Positions 1 through 5,070 of a DNA stretch of 12,841 bases are shown here, piece by piece. Each line of letters opens with the position of its first letter. Within the stretch, counting starts at the first letter, position 1. The position numbers and the translations under genes are program-made. This DNA comes from an uncultured Clostridia bacterium (GTDB lineage: Bacteria > Bacillota > Clostridia > Christensenellales > Pumilibacteraceae), in NCBI GenBank assembly GCA_947588325.1, contig CANPYH010000031.1, positions 1-12,841 of the forward strand. The letters run 5' to 3'. The notes under the pieces were generated by a model. That model was not told where the DNA came from, ran no database searches, and saw only the letters and a list, made by a program, of their open reading frames with translations.

Positions 1-341
1 GCATAGGCGACACCGCCGAGAACCTCAAAGCGGCTGCCGACGGAGAGAATTACGAGTGGACGGATATGTACGAGGGCTTTGCCAAGACCGCCGATGAGGA
101 GGGCTTCCACGACCTCGCCGCCAAGTTCCGCGCCGTAGCCGCTATCGAGAAACACCACGAAGAGCGTTATCGCGCGCTGCTTAAGAACGTAGAGACCGCC
201 GCAGTGTTCGCAAAGAGCGAAGTCAAGGTGTGGGAGTGCCGTAATTGCGGACATATCGTCGTCGGTACTAAAGCGCCCGACGTCTGCCCCGTGTGCGCTC
301 ATCCGCAGTCGTACTTCGAGATCCACGCGGAGAACTATTAA
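1..341 (+). CDS. Rubrerythrin, C-terminal part (5' end outside window)
   Basis: Rubrerythrins are non-haem di-iron proteins of the anaerobe cytoplasm that reduce hydrogen peroxide, with electrons passing through a C-terminal rubredoxin-like FeS4 site. The reading frame is open from base 3, so the N-terminus lies outside the window. About 112 codons are visible. The first part is the end of the ferritin-like helical bundle, with carboxylate and histidine ligand motifs (GENYEWTDMYEGFAKTADEEGF and EKHHEERY). The last 35 residues form the rubredoxin-like domain, with two Cys-x2-Cys pairs (WECRNCGH and DVCPVCAHP). The ATG at base 66 is internal to this frame and is not the start. The gene probably shares a transcript with the Dabb gene 21 bases downstream. 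This fits oxidative-stress defence in a strict anaerobe; the family call is firm, the exact subtype is not. Confidence 0.95.
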   Translation, partial: IGDTAENLKAAADGENYEWTDMYEGFAKTADEEGFHDLAAKFRAVAAIEKHHEERYRALLKNVETAAVFAKSEVKVWECRNCGHIVVGTKAPDVCPVCAHPQSYFEIHAENY

Positions 342-362
342 GCGGCTATTGCGGGAGACTGT

Positions 363-665
363 ATGATTAAGCATATAGTAATGTGGAAGTTCAAGGACGG
401 AGCTTGCGGTATGTCCAAAGCGGAGATTATGGCGAAGGTGCGTCACGACCTCTCCGCGCTCAAGAGCGTCATTCCCGTAGTGCGCGACCTCGAAGTCAAC
501 GAGTCCTTAACAAGCGGCGACATGCACTTCGATATGGCGCTGATCGTCACTCTCGATACCCTCGACGACCTGCCCAAGTACGCCAATCACCCCGAGCACG
601 TCAAAGTGCGCGAGTTTATAGGTGGGGTGAGGGTAGAGCGCGTCACCTGCGACATTGAGGTGTAG
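363..665 (+). CDS. Dabb-domain (stress-responsive A/B barrel) protein
   Basis: This 100-residue protein matches the Dabb family, small dimeric alpha/beta-barrel proteins of the ferredoxin-like fold. The family signature is the N-terminal MIKHIVMWKFKD strand. A central helix (about residues 18-34), a middle strand (HFDMALIVTL) and a helix followed by the YANHPEHVKV segment also fit, and the length is normal for the family. The start is supported by a GGGAG ribosome binding site at 353-357. The gene lies 21 bases after the rubrerythrin stop, so the two are probably co-transcribed, which suggests but does not prove a stress-related role. The family has no single biochemical function and no catalytic residues can be named here. 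No terminator follows directly; the first strong one is at 945-980, after repeat family A. Confidence 0.88.
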   Translation: MIKHIVMWKFKDGACGMSKAEIMAKVRHDLSALKSVIPVVRDLEVNESLTSGDMHFDMALIVTLDTLDDLPKYANHPEHVKVREFIGGVRVERVTCDIEV

Positions 666-699
666 GGAAGGCGCGTAAGCACCGCTGATGGACGACGAG

Positions 700-944
700 A
701 AATCGTGGCTTCTGCTCGGTCATTTACGCTGTTATAGTAAACTCCCTCGCGAAGCCTTGATTTTCGCGCCCCTGAGCGGCACTCTGTGCCTTCTACATAT
801 CGGCTCGTTATGGGCTTGCGTAATAAGATTTATTTTATGTAAACTCCTGTGCCGAAATAATCTCTCTCGTGCCTCTGAGCACCACTCTCCGCCGTCCTAA
901 TATCGGTTCAGGTCGGGCTTGTGTAAGAAGATATGTTTAATGTT
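700..944 (+). repeat. Repeat family A, copy A1 (two tandem units)
   Basis: This stretch downstream of the Dabb gene has two degenerate tandem units with a 102-base period: GTAAACTCC occurs at 737-745 and again at 839-847. Both units end alike, with ATATCGG followed by GGGCTTG and an AAGAT tract, near 797-838 and 900-940. The same words recur on the minus strand at 1389-1505 and 5464-5739, for example GTCATTTACG...AGTAAACTCC and CTCTCTCG...CTGAGC followed by CACTCT. The copy reads on the same strand as the gene before it and runs straight into the hairpin at 945. No coding sense is seen: an open frame at 688-900 has no ribosome binding site and lies wholly in repeat sequence. Confidence 0.75.
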
Positions 945-980
945 AAGACACTCGGCGCAAAGTTGCGCCGAGTGTCTTTT
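945..980 (+). terminator. Strong rho-independent terminator-like hairpin
   Basis: A perfect 16-base inverted repeat, AAGACACTCGGCGCAA / TTGCGCCGAGTGTCTT, is separated by only two bases (961-962) and followed by TTTT on the plus strand. It would end transcription of the rubrerythrin-Dabb unit, about 280 bases after the Dabb stop. The left arm begins with AA, so weak activity on the minus strand is possible. Confidence 0.85.
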
Positions 981-1047
981 CAATAGGATAGGTTGATATA
1001 ACAATAACTGCTTGGCAATATGTTACTTATCTTACAATGGAACTTAA

Positions 1048-1291
1048 CAATCCCCTCAGTCACGGCTACGCCGTGCCAGCCCCCCTTACTAAGGGCGGCC
1101 CACACTTGTTTCAAACTTCTCACGCTATTCAATCTTTCGGGGCGGCACACATTCGTCCCCGACTGTTCGGGGGGATATGTTTCTTAACTTGTTTCATTAC
1201 AAGGGTGTTGTTTTTACTTCGGACGTAACTGACCCGTGTGGCCGCCCGAAGTCGAGGGGGACTGTCGGATGAAGTCCGACTGAGGGGATTG
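1048..1291. repeat. Repeat family B, copy B1 (imperfect palindromic element)
   Basis: The ends are a 12-base inverted repeat, CAATCCCCTCAG (1048-1059) and CTGAGGGGATTG (1280-1291). Just inside each end lies a small hairpin, CACGGC-TAC-GCCGTG on the left and GTCGGA-TGAAG-TCCGAC on the right. Next comes a C-run on the left and a G-run on the right that can pair, then TTACTAA/CGAAGTCGA and GGGCGGCC/GGCCGCCC, which can also pair. The centre differs in arrangement from copies B2 and B3. The left flank 982-1047 (AATAGGATAGG...GCAATATGTTAC) is shared with B3. No coding sense is seen; the open frame at 1037-1228 is repeat-derived. Confidence 0.85.
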
Positions 1292-1344
1292 TCCTGTTGA
1301 ATGTTAGAATAGTAATTCTTTAAAATTCAAGCAGGAATATATCA

Positions 1345-1505
1345 AACAAAAACCTCTCCCGACGTACCAACTCGAGCGCGGCGGAGAGTGCCGCTCAGAC
1401 GTGCGAGAGAGATTGTTATGCGAGGGAGCTTACTAAAACGTAAGTGACCGAGTAATAACGTTCTCGGCTCGCGCGTATCAGCAGTGCTATGCGCCGCGCC
1501 TCCCA
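1345..1505 (-). repeat. Repeat family A, copy A2
   Basis: Read on the minus strand, this begins just after the stop of the XRE membrane regulator. It contains family A words in the same order as copy A3: GATACGCGCGAGCCGAGAAC, then GTCACTTACG...AGTAAGCTCC, then CTCTCTCGCACG, GAGCGGCACTCT and GAGTTGGTACGTC. It ends in the T-tract terminator at 1346-1388. It is therefore the 3' untranslated region of that gene and faces copy A1 across B1. Confidence 0.7.
1346..1388 (-). terminator. Probable terminator of the XRE membrane regulator, within repeat A2
   Basis: On the minus strand a 6-base stem (CTCTCC at 1388-1383, GGAGAG at 1359-1354) closes a loop of about 23 bases and is followed by TTTTTG. The same layout, with a different stem (CCTATT/AATAGG) but a similar loop (CCGCGCTCG...GTCG), recurs at 3844-3885. 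The stem is short, so efficiency is uncertain. Confidence 0.55.
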
Positions 1506-1510
1506 TGTCG

Positions 1511-2215
1511 TTATTGTGCTTGCTTCCCGTCCTCCTGCTTTTTTGACCGCATAAAGATATTGACATATCGGCAGAAGGCGGCGGTGGAGATCTGGAAGGG
1601 GATACCGCAGAGGTATATGAGCGCGATAAGCGGCTCGTATTGCATTAGAGAGAGGTGAATACTCATGAGTACGCCCCAGATTATGAGGGAGAGCGACCAC
1701 TGGTCGGCGCGCTTATGCAGTACGAGAATGAAGATAAATACCGCGACGGCGTCGAGTGGGATATTATAGATAAACAGCGTCCAATAGCCGTAGTTACCTG
1801 CGCTGATCGCCGAAATGATTATCGAGCCGTCCAACGTCGTCCCTGCGCCCACGAGGAAGGTGAGGAGGAAGAACACGATCAGCGTTATGCAAAACAGCAG
1901 CACGCACGCCATAATAAGCATGCCGCGCTTGAATATGTATTGCGAAGACTTGACGTCGAGTGCGAACTCGTCCTTTTCCGCGGGGACAATGCCGCCGAGT
2001 ATATTATCCACGGTAACGCCGTATATGTCCGCGATTTTTTTCAGCGTGAAAACGTCGGGGTAGCTCTCGCCGCGCTCCCACTTGGAAACGGTCTTGTTGG
2101 AATACCCGATCTTTTCCGCCAGCTCCGATTGCGTCAGATCCGCAAGCTTGCGAAACTTGACCAGATTTTCACCTAACTTTTCTTGTTCTTCCGCAAGTTT
2201 TTCCTGTTCGTCCAC
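1511..2215 (-). CDS. XRE-family HTH regulator with four C-terminal membrane segments
   Basis: This 234-residue protein starts with a Cro/C1-type helix-turn-helix domain (about residues 15-72). The core LTQSELAEKIGYSNKTVSKW is the usual HTH_3 pattern and is followed by ERGESYPDVFTLKKIADIYG. About 25 linker residues lead to four hydrophobic segments near residues 99-121, 144-166, 174-192 and 195-214. The tail is charged (RSKKQEDGKQAQ). The predicted start is GTG at 2215, preceded by AGAGGAA with good spacing; no better ATG lies nearby. The N-terminus has a small internal repeat (EQEKLAEEQEKL). Membrane-tethered XRE regulators of this design are frequent in Bacillota, and their targets and signals are mostly unknown. 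The gene lies 75 bases after leuB on the same strand with no terminator between, so read-through from the leuB promoter is likely. Any role in leucine control is only inference. Confidence 0.88.
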   Translation of the reverse strand: MDEQEKLAEEQEKLGENLVKFRKLADLTQSELAEKIGYSNKTVSKWERGESYPDVFTLKKIADIYGVTVDNILGGIVPAEKDEFALDVKSSQYIFKRGMLIMACVLLFCITLIVFFLLTFLVGAGTTLDGSIIISAISAGNYGYWTLFIYNIPLDAVAVFIFILVLHKRADQWSLSLIIWGVLMSIHLSLMQYEPLIALIYLCGIPFQISTAAFCRYVNIFMRSKKQEDGKQAQ

Positions 2216-2290
2216 CTTTATTTCCTCTTAAAAGTATCGTCCGCCGCGCGGTCCTGACTTAATCCTTGATTTTATCTATATATAGGTTGT

Positions 2291-3358
2291 TTAGTTGGCG
2301 GCGAGTACGCGCCTTGCTATGAGTTCGCCCATAGACTTGCACCCGACGCGGTTGCCTTCGCCCATATCGAATGTGCGGTAGCCTGCCGCGATTACGTCGC
2401 CGACTGCCTTGCGCACAAGCTCCGCCTCGTTTGTCATATCCATATTGTCCAACATCATCGCCGCCGCAAGAATGGTAGCGATAGGGTTGGCTATATCCTT
2501 ACCCGCAATATCGGGTGCGGAGCCGTGTATGGGTTCGAACAGACCCGCCTTTCCTTCGCCGACGGAGGAGGAGGGGAGCATGCCTATTGAGCCGGTTATC
2601 TGGCTCGCCTCGTCGCTCAGAATATCTCCGAACATATTCGGGCAGAGCAGTATGTCGAACTGCGACGGATCCCTGACGAGCTGCATGGACGCGTTATCCA
2701 CATACAGGTGCCCGAGGGTGACTTCGGGGTAGTCCTGCGCGACCTCGGTTACCACTTTGCGCCATAACCGCGACGAGACAAGCACGTTAGCCTTATCCAC
2801 GCTCGTGACCTTTTTGCGCCGCTTCATGGCGAGATCGAACGCCACTTTGGCAATACGCCGCACTTCCGTTTCGGAGTATATCTCCGTGTCGTAAGCCGCG
2901 CCGTCCTCCGTCGTCCCGCGCGGTCCGAAGTATATGCCGCCGATAAGCTCGCGGACGACCATAACGTCCACGCCCTTGCTCAGCACTTCGCTTTTGAGCG
3001 GGCTTGCCGAGGCGAGTTCGGGGTATATCACGGCAGGGCGAAGATTGGCGTATAAGCCCATAGCCGCGCGTATGCCGAGCAGCCCCTTTTCGGGTCGTTT
3101 GTCCGCGGGCTGGTTATCCCACTTCGGTCCGCCTACCGCGCCGAGTAACACGCCGTCCGCCGCCTTGCACGCCGCAACCGTCGCTTCGGTGAGCGGCTCG
3201 CCGAATTTGTCTATCGCGCACCCGCCAATGTCACGCGGGTCGTAAACAAACTTAACTCCGCTTACGCTCGCAACGGCGTCCAGCACTCTTACTGCCTCCG
3301 CCGTAATCTCGGGTCCGATCCCGTCTCCCGCAAGTATAACAATCTTCTTTTCAGCCAT
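2291..3358 (-). CDS. leuB: 3-isopropylmalate dehydrogenase
   Basis: LeuB catalyses the NAD-dependent oxidation and decarboxylation of 3-isopropylmalate in leucine synthesis, in the cytoplasm. The 355-residue length is normal. Visible signatures are GDGIGPEI (11-18), LLGAVGGPKW (71-80), VVRELIGGIYFGPRG (134-148), LYVDNASMQLVRDP (218-231), NMFGDILSDEAS (241-252), GSIGMLPS (256-263) and LFEPIHGSAPDIAGKDIANP (273-292). By family alignment, the substrate arginines are R97, R107 and R136, the catalytic pair is Y143/K189, and the metal aspartates are D221, D245 and D249. All are present with family spacing. I chose the ATG at 3358 because AAGGAGA sits six bases upstream; the longer frame to 3409 runs through the promoter. 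leuA, leuC and leuD are not adjacent in this window; the flanking repeats suggest the locus has been separated from any leu operon. Confidence 0.97.
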   Translation of the reverse strand: MAEKKIVILAGDGIGPEITAEAVRVLDAVASVSGVKFVYDPRDIGGCAIDKFGEPLTEATVAACKAADGVLLGAVGGPKWDNQPADKRPEKGLLGIRAAMGLYANLRPAVIYPELASASPLKSEVLSKGVDVMVVRELIGGIYFGPRGTTEDGAAYDTEIYSETEVRRIAKVAFDLAMKRRKKVTSVDKANVLVSSRLWRKVVTEVAQDYPEVTLGHLYVDNASMQLVRDPSQFDILLCPNMFGDILSDEASQITGSIGMLPSSSVGEGKAGLFEPIHGSAPDIAGKDIANPIATILAAAMMLDNMDMTNEAELVRKAVGDVIAAGYRTFDMGEGNRVGCKSMGELIARRVLAAN

Positions 3359-3376
3359 AACTGTCTCCTTATGCGT

Positions 3377-3405
3377 ATTGTAACATATTGGATATAAATA
3401 GTCAA
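3377..3405 (-). promoter_or_regulatory. Sigma-A type promoter for leuB
   Basis: On the minus strand the -35 box is TTGACT (3405-3400) and the -10 box is TACAAT (3382-3377), with a 17-base spacer. Transcription would begin near 3370. The leader would then be only about 12 bases, just enough for the AAGGAGA site, which leaves no room for a T-box or leader-peptide attenuator. Confidence 0.82.
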
Positions 3406-3424
3406 TCATTAAATTTTAGGTTGG

Positions 3425-3494
3425 GAAGGCACAATAGCGGCGTTCTCACATCGGTTCGGTATGAGCTTGCGCAAAAGGATAAGTTAAATAACAT
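3425..3494 (+). repeat. Repeat family A, 3' fragment
   Basis: The segment ATCGGTTCGG...GAGCTTGCGCAAAAGGATA...GTTAAATAACAT matches the last 45 bases of the second unit of copy A1 (about 899-944). It leads in the same way into a hairpin. It is oriented on the plus strand, lies just upstream of the leuB promoter, and appears to lack the rest of family A. Confidence 0.6.
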
Positions 3495-3525
3495 AAAGCA
3501 CTCTATTACGCATAGGGTGCTTTTT
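3495..3525 (+). terminator. Terminator-like hairpin ending family A fragment
   Basis: An 11-base stem, AAAGCACTCTA (3495-3505) with TAGGGTGCTTT (3513-3523), contains one G-T pair and a 7-base loop. It is followed by a run of five T on the plus strand (3521-3525). No plus-strand gene precedes it within 2.8 kb, so its job is unclear. It may block antisense transcription away from leuB, or simply be part of the repeat. Confidence 0.7.
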
Positions 3526-3540
3526 CGGTGGTATTACTAT

Positions 3541-3789
3541 GACAATCCCCTCAGTCACGGCTACGCCGCGCCAGCCCCCTTACTAAGGGCGGCCACATTC
3601 GTTCCCCTGCTATTCGGGGAATATGGTACTCAATTTGTAGCATTACGAAATAGTTGGATATAAACACGACAATTCGGGTAGCAGGTGGGCTGCCCCATTG
3701 ATTGAAGAGCGCGAGAAGTTGGAAACAAGTTGTGGGCCGCCCGAAGTCGAGGGGGGCTGTCACCCGTTAGGGTGACTGAGGGGATTGTC
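3541..3789. repeat. Repeat family B, copy B2 (imperfect palindromic element)
   Basis: The terminal inverted repeat is 14 bases and perfect: GACAATCCCCTCAG (3541-3554) and CTGAGGGGATTGTC (3776-3789). The left subterminal hairpin is like that of B1 but has one C-A mismatch. The right hairpin is GTCACCC-GTTA-GGGTGAC, unrelated in sequence to that of B1. CAGCCCCC/GGGGGCTG and GGGCGGCC/GGCCGCCC can pair further in. In the centre, the segment beginning CACATTCG lies next to the left end, while the segment resembling B1's left arm lies, inverted, next to the right end. Open frames across it are repeat-derived and not convincing genes. Confidence 0.85.
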
Positions 3790-3843
3790 TTGTTAGCTGC
3801 TCGAAAAGTATTTATTTTTCTATAAAGTGGGAATATATAAAAT

Positions 3844-3885
3844 AAAAAACCTATTAACGACACGATAATACGAGCGCGGAATAGG
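3844..3885 (-). terminator. Terminator-like hairpin of the family A type, minus strand
   Basis: On the minus strand CCTATT (3885-3880) pairs with AATAGG (3855-3850) across a 24-base loop and is followed by a run of six T. The loop and the downstream AT-rich tract (ATATATTCC) match the terminator at 1346-1388, while the stem sequence is different. It abuts the truncated B end at 3890. Confidence 0.5.
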
Positions 3886-3965
3886 CAGACTGAGGGGGAT
3901 TGTCAATGTTAAATACCCATAAAGTAACAATATACCCGATAAGTCGGGTTCTCGTGTGCTAGCGC
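3886..3965. repeat. Orphan end of repeat family B with its outer flank
   Basis: CTGAGGGGGATTGTC (3890-3904) is a family B terminus with one extra G. The following bases, to about 3950, match the right outer flank of copy B3: GTAACAATATACCCGATAAG (3924-3943) corresponds to GTAACATATTCCCCGATAAG (5378-5397). The rest of this B copy is missing, so it is a truncated or recombined remnant beside intact B2. Confidence 0.7.
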
Positions 3966-3996
3966 GAAGTCGTGGTGGTATCGATTACAATCTTCT

Positions 3997-4042
3997 TTAA
4001 AATATAAAAGGTGGGTTCCGCGATTTTGCAGAGCGCACCTTT
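3997..4042 (-). terminator. Rho-independent terminator of the small XRE gene
   Basis: On the minus strand a 15-base stem with two mismatches pairs 4042-4028 (AAAGGTGCGCTCTGC) with 4021-4007 (GCGGAACCCACCTTT) around a 6-base loop. It is followed by a T-rich tail (TTTTATATTTT counting the last stem T's). It starts 27 bases after the stop codon at 4070-4072. Confidence 0.78.
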
Positions 4043-4069
4043 GCTATACGATTTATAAATGATCGGGGA

Positions 4070-4294
4070 TCAGTAATCTTCTGAGAGACCGAGGAGATAG
4101 TCGGCGGTGACATCGAAGTAGCGGGCGAGTTTGAAGATTGCCTCGGCGCTTGGTTCCTGTTTTCCCGTTTCCCAATAGCTGATTGAGGCGTTGCTCATGC
4201 CGAGTTGTTCGGCAAGATAATTCTGACCGATATTCTTTTCATTGCGCAAAATGCGCAGTCTTTCGCCGAGCGCTTTTTTATCAAAATTTCCCAT
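4070..4294 (-). CDS. Small XRE-family HTH transcriptional repressor
   Basis: The protein has 74 residues from the chosen ATG at 4294 and consists almost only of a Cro/C1-type helix-turn-helix. Visible parts are the first helix ALGERLRILRNEKNI, the HTH core IGQNYLAEQLGMSNASISYW, ETGKQEPS, and the last helices AEAIFKLARYFDVTADYLLG. The frame is open further upstream to a TTG at 4342, but that would place the start inside the promoter and operators; ATG 4294 is preferred although it has no clear ribosome binding site. The predicted transcript start leaves a leader of about 12 bases. The gene is divergent from the membrane protein gene at 4388. Two near-identical operator-like sites in the shared spacer suggest that it represses both itself and that gene. 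The length fits a phage-type or mobile-element repressor, but no phage genes are visible. Confidence 0.88.
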   Translation of the reverse strand: MGNFDKKALGERLRILRNEKNIGQNYLAEQLGMSNASISYWETGKQEPSAEAIFKLARYFDVTADYLLGLSEDY

Positions 4295-4305
4295 ACAAAA
4301 TATTT

Positions 4306-4319
4306 TAACAATAATTAGA
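4306..4319. promoter_or_regulatory. Operator-like site O2
   Basis: TAACAATAATTAGA differs at one base from the site at 4337-4350. The start-to-start distance is 31 bases, about three helical turns. It overlaps the predicted -10 box (TCTAAT) of the minus-strand XRE promoter, as expected for autorepression. Confidence 0.6.
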
Positions 4320-4342
4320 TAAATTCGCTTGCTTTCTAACAA
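4314..4342 (-). promoter_or_regulatory. Predicted promoter of the small XRE gene
   Basis: On the minus strand TTGTTA (4342-4337) and TCTAAT (4319-4314) are separated by 17 bases. The -35 box is poor and the -10 box is good. The start of transcription would fall near 4307, giving an almost leaderless message for ATG 4294. Both boxes lie in the two operator-like repeats. Confidence 0.5.
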
Positions 4343-4357
4343 TTATTAGAATATAAT
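4329..4357 (+). promoter_or_regulatory. Predicted promoter of the membrane protein gene
   Basis: The -35 box TTGCTT (4329-4334) and a perfect -10 box TATAAT (4352-4357) are separated by 17 bases. The whole spacer is occupied by operator-like site O1 (4337-4350), so a bound repressor would block RNA polymerase. Confidence 0.75.
4337..4350. promoter_or_regulatory. Operator-like site O1 (near-palindrome)
   Basis: TAACAATTATTAGA lies inside the 16-base near-palindrome TCTAACAATTATTAGA (4335-4350). It matches O2 at 13 of 14 positions. It sits between the -35 and -10 boxes of the plus-strand promoter and over the -35 box of the minus-strand promoter. Binding by the adjacent small XRE protein is inferred from position and symmetry. 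Confidence 0.62.
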
Positions 4358-4387
4358 GTGTCTATTCAAAAGAAGGAGGACAAAATT

Positions 4388-5008
4388 ATGAAAGTAGCCA
4401 GCTGGATTTTAACAGTTTTGGCATATGCATGCGTAATTACCTTCATTATTATTATGACAGCATATACAGGGCCGCGAGCAGACTTAATTGCGGGCGCAAT
4501 TGTTGGTTATTTGATACAAGGGGCAATAGGGCATGTACTCATAGATAAATATCGTAAAAAGCGTGGTCGTGCGGGAATAGATGGCTGGATAGTCTATGTC
4601 TTGACGATTATTCCCTATATAGCTTTGTTTCCTATAATATGGTTTATCAGGTTATGTATACATACAGATTACTCTCCTTCATCAAGTAGCTCGCGTAGCT
4701 ATGACTATGATTATGATGACGACAGCAGCAGTTCGTATTCCGATTCAAAGCCTAAAGAACCCGAGGAAAAACATGATATCGTAATGACAGATATGTATAA
4801 CAATGTGATAAAGTTGGATCTTTACACGTATACTTCAGATCTTAATCAAGATTCACCATTTTACGGAAAATCTTATCATAAGTATTTAGACAAAGAACGT
4901 GGCGAATATTATCGCAGTTACGACAATGGACACACATTCATAAAAGAGCGTGATTATGAACGAATGGTATTTGATATATATTTTGAGAGGACTAAACCTA
5001 AAATATAA
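4388..5008 (+). CDS. Unknown membrane protein, three helices plus low-complexity linker and soluble tail
   Basis: I do not recognise this 206-residue protein. It has three hydrophobic segments (about residues 5-24, 33-52 and 67-91) with a basic loop KYRKKRGR after the second. A linker at 95-129 is made almost only of Ser, Tyr, Asp and then Lys/Glu/Pro. The soluble tail (130-206) is rich in Tyr, Asp and charged residues (for example YHKYLDKERGEYYRSYDNGH). The ATG at 4388 is chosen because AAGGAGG (4374-4380) precedes it; the frame extends to a GTG at 4358, but that lies at the promoter. The gene is clearly AT-richer than leuB, hisC or mfd, which suggests recent acquisition. It is divergent from the small XRE repressor and probably under its control. 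A role as a stress, envelope or toxin-like membrane protein would be guesswork. Confidence 0.82.
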   Translation: MKVASWILTVLAYACVITFIIIMTAYTGPRADLIAGAIVGYLIQGAIGHVLIDKYRKKRGRAGIDGWIVYVLTIIPYIALFPIIWFIRLCIHTDYSPSSSSSRSYDYDYDDDSSSSYSDSKPKEPEEKHDIVMTDMYNNVIKLDLYTYTSDLNQDSPFYGKSYHKYLDKERGEYYRSYDNGHTFIKERDYERMVFDIYFERTKPKI

Positions 5009-5070
5009 GGCATGCAGATATGTTAGAGTGTTCCCATTGTAAAAGGAAAGTTTTAATATAATAATTCTCG

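Noticed and set aside
688..1228. Open frames of 60-70 residues at 688-900 and 1037-1228 as possible small proteins
   Set aside because: They lie entirely in repeat families A and B, have no ribosome binding site, and their sequences follow hairpin and palindrome constraints, not coding ones.
666..1510. Insertion sequence or transposase remnant
   Set aside because: No frame with transposase motifs is seen. The inverted-repeat ends would suit a non-autonomous element, but no target-site duplication can be fixed.
1655..2176. Plus-strand frame opposite the XRE membrane regulator
   Set aside because: It is the antisense shadow of a gene with a clear HTH and membrane helices; its composition is charged and patternless.
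3359..3409. Upstream extension of leuB to 3409
   Set aside because: The extension runs through the -35 and -10 boxes, and the ATG at 3358 has a strong AAGGAGA site.
3388..3863. Open frames over 3388-3663, 3551-3763 and 3630-3863
   Set aside because: They cover the leuB promoter and repeat B2, lack start signals, and overlap each other on both strands.
4295..4342. TTG start for the small XRE gene
   Set aside because: It lies inside the operator/promoter region, and the extra residues are hydrophobic and not part of the XRE fold.
4358..4387. GTG start at 4358 for the membrane protein
   Set aside because: It directly follows the -10 box, whereas ATG 4388 has a strong AAGGAGG site.
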